A stretch of 64,000 nt of DNA from Lucinisca nassula (taxonomy: Eukaryota; Mollusca; Bivalvia; Lucinida; Lucinidae): NCBI GenBank assembly GCA_963580285.1, contig OY757010.1:150663596-150727595 (forward strand), read 5' to 3'. The position numbers were made by a program, and so were the translations under genes. Below are positions 1 to 10,637 of the stretch, in pieces (within the stretch, counting starts at the first letter, position 1; each line of letters opens with the position of its first letter). The notes under the pieces are model-generated. The model made no database searches. It worked only from the letters and a program-made list of their open reading frames with translations, and was not told the origin of the DNA.

Positions 1-602
1 GCTTCATCTAGTGGACCCCTACCAAGATTGTTCAAATTATAGTGCTGGGGCCAAAAATGCCTCCGCCTCTGGGCCCTTTGGTTTTACATGGGCTTATATA
101 GGGAAAATCTTTAAAAATCTTCTTCTCTGAAACCGCAAGGCCCAGGTCTTTGATATTTGGTATGAAGCTTCATCTAGTGGACCCCTACCAAGATTGTTCA
201 AATTTTAGTTCTGGGGCCAAAAATACCCCCGCCCCGGGGCCCTTTGGTTTTACATGGGGAAAATCTTTAAAAATCTTCTTCTCTGAAACTGCAAGGCCCA
301 GGTCTTTGCTATTTGGTTTGAAGCTTCATCTGGTAGACCCCTACCAAGATTGTTCAAATTATAGTGCTGAGGCCAAAAATGCTCCCGCCCTGGGGTCCTT
401 TGGTTTTACATTGACTTATATAGGGAAGATTGTTCAAATTAATGCCTTTGTTGATAAATTGGTATGAAGCTTCACCTATTTAGACCTCCCTCAACATTAT
501 GCACATTATAACCCTAGGGTCAATAATGGCCCTCCCCGGGACCCAGTTGTTACTCTATGGATCAGGTGAGCGATCCAGGGCCATCATGGCCCTCTTGTTA
601 TT
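1..602 (+). mobile_element. Pearl/HINE-like element, right part (~155-165-bp tandem units)
   Basis: Four tandem units each start near GAAGCTTCATCTAGTGGACC and contain GATTGTTCAAATTATAG and GCAAGGCCCAGGTCTTTG. The block ends with the hairpin CCAGGGCCATCATGGCCCTC. The left part lies outside the window. The same unit recurs at 20762-21993 and 52375-54098. Bivalve 'pearl' and helentron-associated elements have this layout of end hairpins around ~160-bp tandem units. The placement is by architecture only. Confidence 0.7.
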
Positions 603-839
603 TATTTCATTTTTTTTCACCCCTGCCCCTGTCTTTCATCTCCTCTATTATCTCTTCTGTCTCTTTTCTCCCTTTCTTTGGGAGACGACACAGAATGACC
701 AACAAGCGTTAACATGTCGTTACACCCCAACTCAAAAAGCAAATATGTTGGTTTGAGCATGGGTACAAGAATCAGCCTGCGTACACACTCAATAAAATCC
801 AACCTTTCCTGCATTTAAAGATGGATCCCAAATTATATA

Positions 840-1259
840 CAGTCGAACTTCGATGGCTCGAACCCCTTTTGGACCATTGAAATTTGTTCGAGACAGCGGT
901 AGTTCGAGCCGCTGTTGCATACTTCCAGAAAACATAACGGGGATATTTTTGGACTTCTTTTCGGTGTTCTGTAACATAAATGTATGCTATGTGTACTCAT
1001 TAGAATCGCCTCAATGAGGCGATTCTAATGAGTACACACAGCACACATATAAATGTATGCTATGTGTACTCATTAGAATCGCCTCAATGAGGCGATTCTA
1101 ATGAGTACACACAGCACACATTTGCAAGATAAAAGTAGAAAATCTCCTTAATTATCCCACACTATTCTTATGCAGAGGAATTCCCTAGGGATTCAAAAAC
1201 GGGTTCGACTCAGCCATGGTAAACGAGCCATCGGTGTTCGAGCCATCGAAGTTCGACTG
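840..1259. mobile_element. TA-flanked MITE (CAGTCGAAC ends), copy A
   Basis: The ends are CAGTCGAACTTCGATGGCTC and its inverted partner GAGCCATCGAAGTTCGACTG, flanked by TA on both sides (838-839 and 1260-1261), as for Tc1/mariner-type elements. There is no transposase. The centre carries a tandem duplication of the GCCTCAATGAGGC palindrome (977-1124). Other copies are at 11696-12032 and 34230-34580. Confidence 0.85.
977..1124. repeat. Two tandem perfect copies of the GTACTCATTAGAATCGCCTC palindrome
   Basis: Each ~74-bp unit is a near-perfect inverted repeat: ATGTATGCTATGTGTACTCA, then GCCTCAATGAGGC at the centre, then the mirror arm. The two units are virtually identical, so the duplication is recent relative to the host MITE. 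The other two host copies have one unit. Confidence 0.9.
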
Positions 1260-1773
1260 TAGGTTTATAGAAAAAGTACCATATATTTTTTCATATAATC
1301 TATACATGTTCATTAAGATAAAACGTGGTTGTTTAAAAAACACAGTTTCTGCCTTGGACCCTAACACCCCAAACAACAGTGTTATAAAGAGGCTGGCATG
1401 ATTTGTAAGGAGTTGGTAACCTTATGTGGTCATATTGGGATAGGTGTTACCTCTAAAACCCACTATTAGAAAATGTGAGTGAATTATGGACCAATTTTGG
1501 GGTCCAGCTCACAACCAAATCAGTCCTGGACCGACAAGTAGCATTTTCTCAAGCCCTCATATCCAACAAGGTGGCTGAGTGAATAAGGTGATCTCATATA
1601 GGTGCTGCAAGTGAATATTCTGTTCTGTTTCTATATGGCATAATGATGTTTCTTTTTGAAGTGACTCCAAATATTTGTATGGTAGATTTTAAGTGTTTCT
1701 GTTTTGGGCTCCAAGCTGAGCAGCTCGGGAGGCATATTGCTTTTGTCTTGTTTGGACGTCAGACAAAGTTGGG
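1260..1773. other. No gene or element recognised
   Basis: AT-rich unique-looking DNA with no reading frame of coding character. I see no inverted repeat or tandem structure here. Confidence 0.5.
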
Positions 1774-1977
1774 TTAATCTTTATCCTGCTGAACACAATA
1801 ATCTCAGATTTTGCAAATGATCAGATGACTTCTGAAGAAGCCATCTGATGAGGATCTACACTGTCATTCAGTTTGTGAATTTGAACAAATACATGTACAT
1901 AGTATCAAGTAATTTGATTGGTTGATAGTCAGAAATGGGTGCAGTGAAATTAATTTATTCAGCAGGACAAGGGTTTA
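1774..1977. mobile_element. TTAA-type core MITE, family 4 (diverged)
   Basis: Starts near TTAATCTTTATCCTGCTGA and ends with TTCAGCAGGACAAGGGTTTA. The centre is a palindrome AGATGACTTCTGAAGAAGCC, with arms resembling CAAACAGTGTAGATCC. One arm of the core is eroded in this copy. Flank phrases (AAGTAATTTGATTGGTTGAT) match the copies at 2259, 10638, 32302, 35417 and 56559. Confidence 0.7.
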
Positions 1978-2258
1978 TTATTGGTTATATGAATTCATAT
2001 AACATTAAATACAGACAGATAGTTTGGGGCTTTGTACAGTTTCTAATTGTTGTGATTTGATAATTTGTAAATAATAATTGTTATGTATAATTCAAAGCTG
2101 CCAGGGAAAAATTATCTTCCTATTCAAATCAGACCTCAGAGTGATTGCATAAAATTCTCATCTTATTTTCAGCGCTCTAGTTGATAAGGATTATTGAAAA
2201 TAATTCAGGAATTATAGTTTTCTTGTAGCCTCGTAAAATATGTTGTGGGTACTCATAA

Positions 2259-2467
2259 GCCTTGTCCTGTTGAGCCAGGATAGGCCTTATCTTTGAAACA
2301 GTGTAGATCCAGATCAGATGGCTTCTGAAGAAGCTATCTGATCAGGATCTTCTTTGTTTGCCATCCAGTTTATGAATTTGTTGCAATAATTTGCATCAAG
2401 TAATCTGATTGACTGATAATCAGTAGTGGGTGTGGCATATTTAAATATTCAGCAGGACAAGGGTTAA
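2259..2467. mobile_element. TTAA-type core MITE, family 4
   Basis: The central palindrome reads AACAGTGTAGATCCAGATCA, then GATGGCTTCTGAAGAAGC. The flanks include AAGTAATCTGATTGACTGAT, and the end is CAGCAGGACAAGGGTTAA. It has no coding capacity. Confidence 0.75.
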
Positions 2468-2526
2468 TAATAGCCACATTGAATACCCTCAAAATAACCA
2501 CGAGTTGTAGGATTCAGTGGGGCTTT

Positions 2527-2754
2527 TTAACCCTTTTTGTACCAAATGGAATCTTCCTCCTTATATGTAGCAGGAGTCCATTAAAAATTTAGGGGTGTCA
2601 GGTTGTGTTTTCATCAAAAAATCTTTGGAAATTGACTGAACTTTTAGCAAACAGTGGAGGCCCTGATCAGACGCTGCGTTCTGCGGCATCTGATCTGGGC
2701 CTGCACTGTTTTCCAGGGTACCCCTTCAGGGGTTTCTGGTACTGAATGGGTTAA
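2527..2754. mobile_element. TTAA-type core MITE, family 2 (CCC...GGG ends)
   Basis: Bounded by TTAACCCTTTTTGTACC and GGTACTGAATGGGTTAA. TTAA target sites with CCC...GGG ends are the piggyBac hallmark. The inner palindrome is GTGGAGGCCCTGATCAGACG / TGATCTGGGCCTGCACTG. The flank AATCTTCCTCCTTATATGTA is shared with the copies at 24804, 32324 and 57638. Confidence 0.8.
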
Positions 2755-2937
2755 TGGCTAATTCTATTCAAAATTATCATTTGGAAAGGCAAGTCAGTGG
2801 TTTTGCGGTCAGAAATTTTGTAATACGGCAACACGTCAGCATAAAATGCTATTTGCGACCATTAAAAACCGATGATTTACCTCCCCAAATGACAATTTTC
2901 AATACAGTTATCCCCATTCTAATGCACTTAATTCCTT

Positions 2938-3051
2938 ACGTATTCGGACAGATAGGGATGAGCAAACAGTGTAGACCCAAATGAGATGCCACAGAATGTG
3001 GCGTCTCATCAGTGTCTACATTGTTTGCCACTCATCCAGCTATTTTTAGGC
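2938..3051. mobile_element. TA-type core MITE, family 5 (partial)
   Basis: The palindrome GAGCAAACAGTGTAGACCC ... TGTCTACATTGTTTGCCAC has centre GATGCCACAGAATGTGGCG. The flank CATCCAGCTATTTTTAG identifies the family. The fuller copy is at 46380-46581. Confidence 0.65.
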
Positions 3052-3278
3052 TCAACAGAGAAAAACTACATCTGAAAATGTTGTCTGCTTATGTCGTCTG
3101 CTGAATTTTTTTTGCAAACTTTATAAAAATATTTTTACATACAGACAAACAGTGTGGGCCCAGATTCTACAGGAGCAGTATGATCTGGGTACACACTGTT
3201 TGCCTAAAATTACTTTTAAGCTAACTGGCAGATGGCAAAGCAGACGACAGTAGTCGTGATTTGCATGTTATGGGTTAA
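3052..3278. mobile_element. Core MITE, family 6
   Basis: The flanks AATGTTGTCTGCTTATGTCG and GGCAAAGCAGACGACAGTAG are inverted relatives of each other. The centre holds GGCAAACAGTGTGGGCCC ... GGTACACACTGTTTGCC. The palindromic tip is eroded here compared with 3820-4042. Confidence 0.75.
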
Positions 3279-3346
3279 AATTGTATTTTTTTTTTCACAG
3301 CTTTAAGACCTGTCAGTTGCCTAAAACCAAATGACAGCCATTGAAA

Positions 3347-3557
3347 AACAATTATACCATAACAATCCTACAAATTTGGACATTTTGAGGACTTGCTATA
3401 ATTCTCCTAAAATTTTACCAAATTCGTTTCATGATCCAGCAAGTAGACCAAAAGGTGCAGATGGAATGGCATACAGTGTAGATCCTGAAGGAGTAGTCTT
3501 ATCTCTGACTACACTGTTTACTTAAGCCTGTCTGTCCCAATACTTAGGAACATTAAG
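3347..3557. mobile_element. TA-type core MITE, family 1
   Basis: Begins near TACCATAACAATCCTAC and ends GTCCCAATACTTAGGAACAT. The flank TAATTCTCCTAAAATTTTAC and the phrase TGATCCAGCAAGTAGACC identify the family. The central palindrome is degraded. Confidence 0.7.
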
Positions 3558-3819
3558 GTGGATGATGACCTGGTGGTTTATTACAGAATATTCCAGAATG
3601 AACTGTCACATCCAATCAGACATTGTGTTACATTTCCAAGTGCATTAGAATGTATGGAAATATTAAAGTAAATCATCGCTAAATTATCTCCAGTATTTCT
3701 TGTTACAAGGAGCACTGTTTGTTAATAAAAGTCACCAGTTTTACAATTAAAAAAAATGTATATAATAGCATCCAAACTGTACATATTTTGCAACAGTTGC
3801 CATTACGATTAATTAAACC

Positions 3820-4042
3820 TTAAGACACCGAGAAAAACTACATCTGAAAATGTTGTCTGCTTATGTCGTCTGCTGAATCTTCTTGCAAACTTCTTAAATA
3901 CGTTTTTGCATACAGGCAAACAGTGTGGGCCCAGATCAGACTGCCCTGCAGTCTGATCTGGGCCCACACTGTTTGCAAAAATGAATTTTAAGGTAACTGG
4001 CAGACGGCAAAGCAGACGACAATTGTCATGATTGGCGTCTTA
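3820..4042. mobile_element. Core MITE, family 6 (well preserved)
   Basis: Ends TTAAGACACC and GGCGTCTTA. The outer arms contain TGTCTGCTTATGTCGTCTGC and its inverted partner GCAAAGCAGACGACAATTGT. The core is a near-perfect palindrome: GGCAAACAGTGTGGGCCCAG, ATCAGACTGCCCTGCAGTC, TGATCTGGGCCCACACTG. Confidence 0.85.
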
Positions 4043-4139
4043 CAGGTTACGCTTGTGGATAAGAAGAGTCACTCATAGCCAGATAAAGATGAGTAACAAT
4101 GATAATTAAGAGATGGTTTTCCTAATTTCTTGTCAGAAG

Positions 4140-4212
4140 TATATGTTGTGGGTACTTGTTAGAATCGCCTCGATGAGGCGATTTTGACAAGTACCCACAA
4201 TATATGTTTTAA
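4140..4212. repeat. GCCTC/GAGGC foldback
   Basis: An inverted repeat ATATGTTGTGGGTACTTGTT ... CAAGTACCCACAATATATG with centre GCCTCGATGAGGC, followed by the usual GAGAAATAAGAAAAAATAT. This is the same module as at 6647, 16630, 24672, 36105 and 59705. Confidence 0.85.
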
Positions 4213-4424
4213 CGGAGAAATAAGAAAAAATATCCCTTAATTATCCTTGCCTCCATATCTGAACCTATGTGCCTAATTAAAAACTGCGTTACAAAATTGT
4301 TTTTCCAGCTATATGTTGAATCTCTTAACATTTTGTCAAAAACATATGTACTTATGCGTAGGCTTTTTATGTTTGTTTGTTGGTAAAACACATTGACTAA
4401 CATCTGTATTAGATATGTTCAAAA

Positions 4425-5060
4425 TTTTAAGGGCCTTGACAGTAAAACATTGATTAAAAAAATCATCACTATCAGACATGTAAAAAAAAATTTCAATGGC
4501 CTTGGTAGTAAAGTACAATGTACGATGATAGAAAATAAATGTCAGGCATGTTCTGAGTTTTTATTGACTTTGATAGTAAAATACACATTGATTGATAAAT
4601 TATGGATATCAGACATTTTCAAACTTCGATTGGCTTTGACACTAAAAAGCTTTGATTAAACAGGTCATACAAGTTTACTTTCAATGATTGGCCTTGACAG
4701 TAAAATGCAGTGTTAAGAGAGTCACATTTATACTTTTAATGGCCTTGACCGTAAAATACATTGGTTAAAGTCATGTTCAAACTTTTGATGGCATTGACAG
4801 TTAAACACATTGATTAAAAGTCATGTTTAAACTTTAAATGGCATTGACAGTAAATAAGTTGATTAAAAGACATTTTTAAACATGCAATGGCTTTGATAGA
4901 AGGATATATTGATCAAACAAGTTGTAAATACATGTACTAATAATTTAGGTATTACCGGTAAGCAAATCACTGTTATCCAACTTGTTCCATCTTGCAGCCA
5001 TCTTAACAGTCAAATATATTGGTTGAAAGAATCATTTATGGCCTTTAAATGGCCTTAAAA
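4425..5060. repeat. Decayed tandem repeat (GGCCTTGACAGTAAAATACA)
   Basis: About ten degenerate units of some 50-80 bases. Each has a phrase like GGCCTTGACAGTAAAATACA, then TTGATTAAAA, then GTCATGTTCAAACTTTTAAT. Spacing and sequence drift along the block, as in an old minisatellite or a satellite in decay. No coding potential. Confidence 0.65.
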
Positions 5061-5384
5061 GTATATGTACTACAAATGAAAGATGAAAAAATTGTTTGTA
5101 ATCACTGCAACATGGTGGGAATACAAATTTTTTTCCTATTTTTACCTCTGTCCCATAATGTAAAAACACATTACGAGAAACTTAAGTCTTGATGTAAATA
5201 TTATAATACAGAACATTGTTGTACAAAATCATTGCATAAGAGATGTGATTTCAATTTTTCATTGTTGTTTGATTTTAGTTGTGATTTTTCCCCCAAATGT
5301 GACCTGTCTACAATGGCCTCCTATATGAAGGCTTACTATCAGCTGTTACAGAAGAGACTTTGCAATCTGTGCTTCAGATGTCAA
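5061..5384. other. No gene or element recognised
   Basis: AT-rich sequence with no supported coding frame. A frame of 93 codons from 5232 is read mostly through the adjoining repeat and lacks family resemblance. Confidence 0.4.
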
Positions 5385-5582
5385 TCAAAACAATTGTCGT
5401 CTGCTTTGTTGTCTGCTGGGTACTTTAAAAGTCATAGTTGCAAAGTGTGGACCCAGATCAGGAGCTGTCTGATCAAGGTCCACACCGTTTGCCTGTATGC
5501 AAAAATATGTTAAAAAAGTTTGCAAGAAGACGCAGCAGAAGACATAAAGACGACATTTTCAGATACACCTTTTCTTATCGTC
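5385..5582. mobile_element. Core MITE, family 6 (reverse copy)
   Basis: The flank TCGTCTGCTTTGTTGTCTGC precedes the core GTTGCAAAGTGTGGACCC ... GGTCCACACCGTTTGCC. The far flank AAGACGACATTTTCAGATAC mirrors the outer arm of 3820-4042. Confidence 0.7.
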
Positions 5583-5584
5583 AA

Positions 5585-5819
5585 GGGGAATGGGAACACC
5601 TTCAGGTGAGACAACTCCTGCAAAAGTATTTTTGTATCCCATTTCAATAGGAGTCAACACTTAAAGGAAAGAATTTGCTCCTGAGGAGCAAATTCTTTCC
5701 TTTAAGAGTAGACCCCTTTTTCAGTGGTCCTGAGTCTGTAGAAAAGCAAACAGGAAGTCACGAAAGTTGTCTCCCTTTGAAAAAATGGCCGAAAGATCTG
5801 CCAGGTGTTCATATTCCTC
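5585..5819. mobile_element. TTAA MITE with GGGGAATGGGAACACC ends, copy 1
   Basis: The ends GGGGAATGGGAACACCTTCA and the diverged mirror GGTGTTCATATTCC are followed by TTAA on the right. The centre is a long perfect palindrome, AAAGGAAAGAATTTGCTCCT / AGGAGCAAATTCTTTCCTTT. No coding capacity. Copies are also at 8444, 10869, 14161, 17386 and 33172. Confidence 0.8.
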
Positions 5820-6457
5820 TTAAGAGTTAAAGGATATTTTTCATTATTTCTTGTTAGCAAAGGATACTTTCCTTTATTTTCTTGTTGGAAACTTTTGTTG
5901 CGGATAACTGTTAGAATCATACCCAAAATTAAGTCAAACCGAGCATAAACAAAAATTCCAAAATTCCTCAGTACTCTAATCAAGTAAACTTTTTATTCGG
6001 AAATTTGTAAGAGCTGGCTGCCTTCGGGAGTCATTCCTTCTTGGAATTTTCTCTTCAGCAAAAGATAGATTGCTGTCTTAAACCAATTTTCTAGACCAAT
6101 CAAAATTTGTAGTTTATCTCACCCATCGACAGAACTTTGTTCTGGGCACCTTTCTTTTTAAGTCTTTCTAGAAATATCTGAATCAAAACTGTGTATATAT
6201 ATATATTGTCTTACAAACACAAAGTTATGTTCTTAATTATAGTGCACCAAAGATAATTTATTGATCTAGAGGTGTCCACTGACTTGTCAATAAACACATG
6301 TGTTTATGAAAAACAACAACAAGCAACAGCATTGATTAGGGTTTTATTTTGACCTAATTAAGTGCATAGGAACAAATACGATTGGTATTTGGTGATTAAT
6401 TAGAGGATAATTTTTATCAATTCTCCAAAAAACCTATGTTGTGATTTGAAGTGCCTC
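5820..6457. other. No gene or element recognised
   Basis: Unique-looking AT-rich DNA. A short (TA)n occurs near 6194-6206. No coding frame or inverted repeat is convincing. Confidence 0.5.
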
Positions 6458-6712
6458 ACCTTTCCTGTGTTGTGGGTATTCAATATTCAGTGAGGCAGTT
6501 CAAATGAATACCCACAACATACATTTATATGGAGAAATAAGGAAAATTATTTCAAATATTATCGCCAAATACCCACCTTATCCGCTGCTAAGAAATAATG
6601 TTATTTGCTGAAATATAACCAGCACTTTATTTCTGCTCCAAGACATAGGTTGTGGGTACTTGTTAGAACTGCCTCAATGAGGCAGTTCTAACAAGCACCC
6701 TGAACCTATGTT
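6458..6712. repeat. Two GCCTC/GAGGC foldbacks
   Basis: The first (about 6465-6527) is imperfect, with TTGTGGGTATTCAATATTCA and a mirror arm ATGAATACCCACAACATAC. The second (6645-6712) has TGTGGGTACTTGTTAGAACT, centre GCCTCAATGAGGC, and a mirror arm. Both are followed by the GAGAAATAAG-type or AAATTAGAAAAATAT flank. Confidence 0.8.
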
Positions 6713-6904
6713 TGGAGTAAAAATTAGAAAAATATCACAAATTTTCGTCTGAAAAATGTCCATTTTTGAGACAAGAAAAAATGCACTACAATAGAGCCTC
6801 AAGAGGAGGAAACCAGTTAAGACAGTCACCGGCTTGCTTAGTCACACAGTCTAGCAAGCGTCTTGAAATTTTAGTGTTGGAGCTAGAAGTGTTGTGCTAT
6901 CCAA

Positions 6905-6985
6905 GCAGCGACACAAAAATGCTGATCAGACTGTGCAGTCGGCGCGAATGCGCAGTCTGAACGGCATCTTTGTTGTTCGCAAATG
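6905..6985. repeat. GATCAGACTG palindrome, CACAAAGGTGC-type flank
   Basis: ATGCTGATCAGACTGTGCAG ... GCGCAGTCTGAACGGCATCT, with CACAAAA and TTTGTTG outside. The same design occurs at 16078-16170 and at 25700. It shares only the innermost GATCAGACTG piece of the large palindromic core. Confidence 0.6.
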
Positions 6986-7974
6986 TCTAAAACAGGTATT
7001 CTCATGATGTCGCTCATTCGATACTTTTGAAGGGATTTCAGGTAAAACCAGTTTGAAGTTCACTGCCAGCAGGAATCCTCTATATATTTTCAGGTTTAAA
7101 CATATATAGGTAGCATTTCTTTTCTTCTAAAAACTTGTATTTACGTATAAGGACAATCGGCGTGACTCCATTTCCGCTGAGGTCCACCATTTTCGGAGGT
7201 GTAAACAAAGGTATTCTGCTGTATGGCCTTACCAAATGTGCACAAGAAATATTTTAAATCAGTCTCAAACCTCAGACAAAGACTTACTCTATATGATTGT
7301 TCCGTATATTTCCTTTTATTTCAGGTGATTGTCGATAAAAAAAATCACACATTTTGCTTTTAAAACTGTTTAAAAATGATCAAATTTTAGCGATAAAAAC
7401 CGAAGCTTTCACCTCCACCAAATGGGAAAATTGGCGGGAAAGATAACCGTTCTTTGTTTCTTTTTACTGAAGAGTTCCTTGCAGACCGTCCTTATGAAAA
7501 GAAAAGAGATTGAGTTTGACACAGAAACCAAGCTCGCAAAATGTGATTTGGACTTACTTTGGTCATCTCTTCTATATGCTGTTACATGTGACCAAGCACT
7601 GCATCCATTTTGTAGTTCTTATCATGTGAGTGGTCATGTGACTCCTTCTGAAACCAATCACTGTTGTAATTGTGTGAAAACATTTTAAATTTGGTAGCAG
7701 TTGATAACTACATGCATTTTTCATTAGAACAATGAATATTAATGTGCTCATTGTGTTCAGATGGTCTTTAGCTCTGTGTATTCACATTCGTTAGTACCAT
7801 TGTTGTGTCAGTGATTCAGAATTTCATTCTAGCTACTTGTAAAAAAAGGAGCCTGTTCTGGTAAAAGTTATGGAAAATGTTAGATTCCCGGTGATTGTAA
7901 GGTTGTTTTGTCTCCAAAACTGCAGGATTTTCTTACTGAGACATAAGCAGATTTTCCAGAAAAAAGGTTGTCCC
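6986..7974. other. Unassigned, contains a weak 88-codon frame
   Basis: A relatively GC-richer patch at 7150-7210 is followed by a plus-strand frame 7422-7688 whose product I do not recognise. There is no recognisable domain, and no splice-site structure that would tie it to another exon. It could be an exon of an unknown gene or chance. Confidence 0.3.
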
Positions 7975-8213
7975 TTAAGACATCAGTCACAACAAATGTC
8001 ATCTGCTTTGTTGTCTGCTGGTGACTTTAAAATTCATTGTTGCAAACAGTGTGGACCCTGATCAGACTGCTTCTGCAAAAGTCCACACTATTAGAATATA
8101 CCCGGTATGCAACAATATTTTTAAAAGATTTACAGGAAGATGCAGCAAATGACATAAACAATAAACACACAACATTTTCAGATGCAGTTTTTCATGGCCT
8201 CTTAAGGGTTATT
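7975..8213. mobile_element. Core MITE, family 6 (diverged)
   Basis: The flank CATCTGCTTTGTTGTCTGC precedes the core TTGCAAACAGTGTGGACCC, then CTTCTGCAAAAGTCCACAC. The right flank has GCAGCAAATGACATAAACA and ends GGCCTCTTAAG. The core has lost its symmetric centre. Confidence 0.65.
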
Positions 8214-8443
8214 ATACATACTGCAAGTCTTGTTGACTTAAAGTTTTAATGGTTTAATTTAATGAACATTTAATGAGTTAATTTAATGAAGTTATTTCAT
8301 AAAGAAAACTGATTGTGAATAATCAGACTAGGGTATATGACATACCATCTGTTCAATGTTCATGGATTTTTTTCTCGTGTTTTGTTTACGTTTTAGATAT
8401 TTCACAAATGGTTACTTCTGAATTTTTCTGAATTGTGACTTAA

Positions 8444-8665
8444 GGGGAATGGGAACACCTTCAGGGGAGGCAACTCCTGCAAAAGTATTTTTGTCTCCCA
8501 TGTCAACAGGGGTCAACTCTTAAAGGAAAGAATTTGCTCCTGAGGAGCAAATTCTTTCCTTTAAGAGTTGACCCCTTTTTCAGTGGGACAGAGCTTATAG
8601 AAAAGCAAACAGGAAGTCCCGAAAGTTGTCTACCTTTAAAAAATGGCAGAAAAATATGCTAGGCA
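8444..8665. mobile_element. TTAA MITE with GGGGAATGGGAACACC ends, copy 2
   Basis: TTAA at 8440-8443 is followed by GGGGAATGGGAACACCTTCA. The central palindrome AAAGGAAAGAATTTGCTCCT is perfect. The right terminus is lost after AGAAAAATATGCTAGG, so this copy is truncated. Confidence 0.8.
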
Positions 8666-8782
8666 ACAGTAGTGCTGACATCACATTAGCAAGTCTGTGA
8701 AATGAATACCTTGGAAACCTCGCTTAATGTAATGAAAAAGTGTGGTTTACATTATTTTCCCAAGTTTTTTGGCTGAAAAGTT

Positions 8783-8835
8783 GTGGTACTCATTAGAACT
8801 GCCACATTGAGGTGATTCTTATGTGCAACAACAAT
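8783..8835. repeat. GCCTC/GAGGC foldback, degraded
   Basis: GTGGTACTCATTAGAACTGC followed by CACATTGAGGTGATTCTTAT. The right arm is partly lost. The flank GAAATATGAAAAATGTT is as in other copies. Confidence 0.6.
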
Positions 8836-8894
8836 GTATTTGTTTGGAAGAAATATGAAAAATGTTGCAAATTTTCACCAGAAAACTCCTTTTT

Positions 8895-9111
8895 TATGGT
8901 ATTTACCATATGTATGCGGATATACAGGCATGAGCAAACAGTGCAGACCAAGATGAGATGCCACATTCTGCAGCGTCCCGTCAAGGTCTACACTGTTTGC
9001 CACATGTCCAGCTATTTTAGACAAAACAGGTAGAAAATTGTATTTTTCTTCAAATTTTAGAACAAGTATGGTAAGGAGTTGAGGTGTATGAATATTTGGG
9101 GTAAATACAGT
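8895..9111. mobile_element. TA-type core MITE, family 5
   Basis: The core is GAGCAAACAGTGCAGACC ... GGTCTACACTGTTTGCCAC with flank ATGTCCAGCTATTTTAGAC. The right end reads TTGGGGTAAATACAGTA, the mirror of TACCGTATTTACCCCAA in the copy at 46380. Confidence 0.75.
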
Positions 9112-9883
9112 AAATCCATGAAGGATAGAACTATCTATGATGGGTTTTTAATCCTAATGGTAGGTAAAACATGTAACTAACAGCCTAATGACATGTGACT
9201 TTGAAGTCACAGCTTGAAGTCACAGCTTTTACCCACTAATACAAGCATTGTTTTGGTATATGCTGTAAACAGTGCTGTTTTTAAAATGAATTCTGGTTTT
9301 CATTATATCCTTGTGTTTATTGAGTTGTGATTTGAATTTCCTATCATTTGCCTCAATATTTTTTTTTTCACCCTTAAAACATTTAACGTTTTGTCTACCT
9401 CATTAATAGGAATGAGTATGTAAATTTCATGTCATGAATATACATAATCTACTTCATGTATATTTATACATTTATTTCTGCTGCACATGGCCACAAAGAT
9501 CTGTTTAGTTCTTGTTTTATGTATAGGTGCTTTAGTTTATTTTTTATTTAAAAATTGTCTTGTTATCAGAAAGATATTGTTTTCTCTATATATACATGTT
9601 TTAAGTGCTATTTTCATGGAAAAACTCATAATACTGTAAACATTATCATACATATTAATAGGCAACCAATTCAGATCAAATTGAACAATAGCAGAAATAA
9701 TTTGCATGAGTTTAGTTATGATTATGCATGAAATAACTTATTATAAGGTACATTTTTGCATTAATCGAGTAAAATTATGCATAAAATTACTTAGAATCAT
9801 ATTGTCTTAAATCTGTTTGTGCACAGGTAATGTGCTTTCAGTGGCAAACAAACACACTACAGAGTACATTGTTTTATCATTTT
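9112..9883. other. No gene or element recognised
   Basis: Very AT-rich DNA. Phrases such as TTATGCATGAAATAACTTAT and ATTATGCATAAAATTACTTA near 9720-9790 are mutually similar but do not form a clear element. Confidence 0.5.
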
Positions 9884-9957
9884 TGCAAACAGTGTGGACC
9901 CAGATCAGACTGCTCCTCTAGGAGCAGTCTGATCTGGGTCCACACTGTTTGCCTGTA
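9884..9957. repeat. Isolated core palindrome
   Basis: A near-perfect inverted repeat: GCAAACAGTGTGGACCCAGA, TCAGACTGCTCCTCTAGGAG, CAGTCTGATCTGGGTCCACA, CTGTTTGC. The flanks are not those of families 1-5, and its CCTGTA edge resembles family 6. Confidence 0.85.
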
Positions 9958-9984
9958 CATTTACGACATCAATGTTAGTTCAAC

Positions 9985-10201
9985 TACTGTAAAAATCCTA
10001 AAAATTAGGACATCTTGTACACTTGCTGTAATTCTCCTAAAAAGTCAACAAATTTGTTTCATGATCCAGCAAGGAGTCCAAAAGGTGTAGATGGAATGAC
10101 AAACAGTGTAGACCCTGATCAGACTGCTCCAGGAGCAGTCTGATCTGGGTCTGCACTGTTTGCTTAGCCTGTCTGTCCCAATACTTAGGATCATTAAGGT
10201 A
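9985..10201. mobile_element. TA-type core MITE, family 1 (well preserved)
   Basis: Bounded by TACTGTAAAAATCCTAAAAA and CTTAGGATCATTAAGGTA. It contains CTCCTAAAAAGTCAACAAAT, TGATCCAGCAAGGAGTCC and the core GCAAACA-like palindrome with centre GCTCCAGGAGC, then GTCTGTCCCAATACTTAGG. Confidence 0.85.
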
Positions 10202-10424
10202 CTTGATGTTGCATCAACCTTGGTAAGATGTTGCGGACATAAAATGCCCACTGGGCAGTTCATCCATAAGCGTGGCATTTGTCGGTTTGAAAAGCAAAGC
10301 TCCATACGGAGGAGAGTGACAGGGATAAGTAAGGGATATTTTTTCCTGAATCTTCTTCAGAAACCTATGTTGTGGGTACTTGTCAGAGTCATTTTCTTTT
10401 ACGAAGAATTAATCCATAAAATAC

Positions 10425-10633
10425 CAGTCCTCTGCTTTGTCGTCTGCTGGTAAAATTAAAAATAATTTTTGAAAACAGTTAGAACCCAGATCAGACTGAG
10501 CAGTCTGATCTGGGTCCACACTGTTTGCCTGCATGAAAAAATATTTCTAAAAAGTTTACATTTAGAAGATTCAGCAGACGACATAAGCAGACGAAATTTT
10601 CACATGTAGTTTTTCTCGGCATCTTAAGAGTTA
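10425..10633. mobile_element. Core MITE, family 6
   Basis: The flank CCTCTGCTTTGTCGTCTGC precedes the core AAACAGTTAGAACCCAGATC, AGACTGAGCAGTCTGATCTG. The right flank GCAGACGACATAAGCAGACG ends GGCATCTTAAG. Confidence 0.75.
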
Positions 10634-10637
10634 ACAA

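Noticed and set aside
7422..7688. 88-codon frame possibly coding
   Set aside because: No recognisable domain, no convincing splice or start context. It could be an exon of an unknown gene, but nothing visible decides it.
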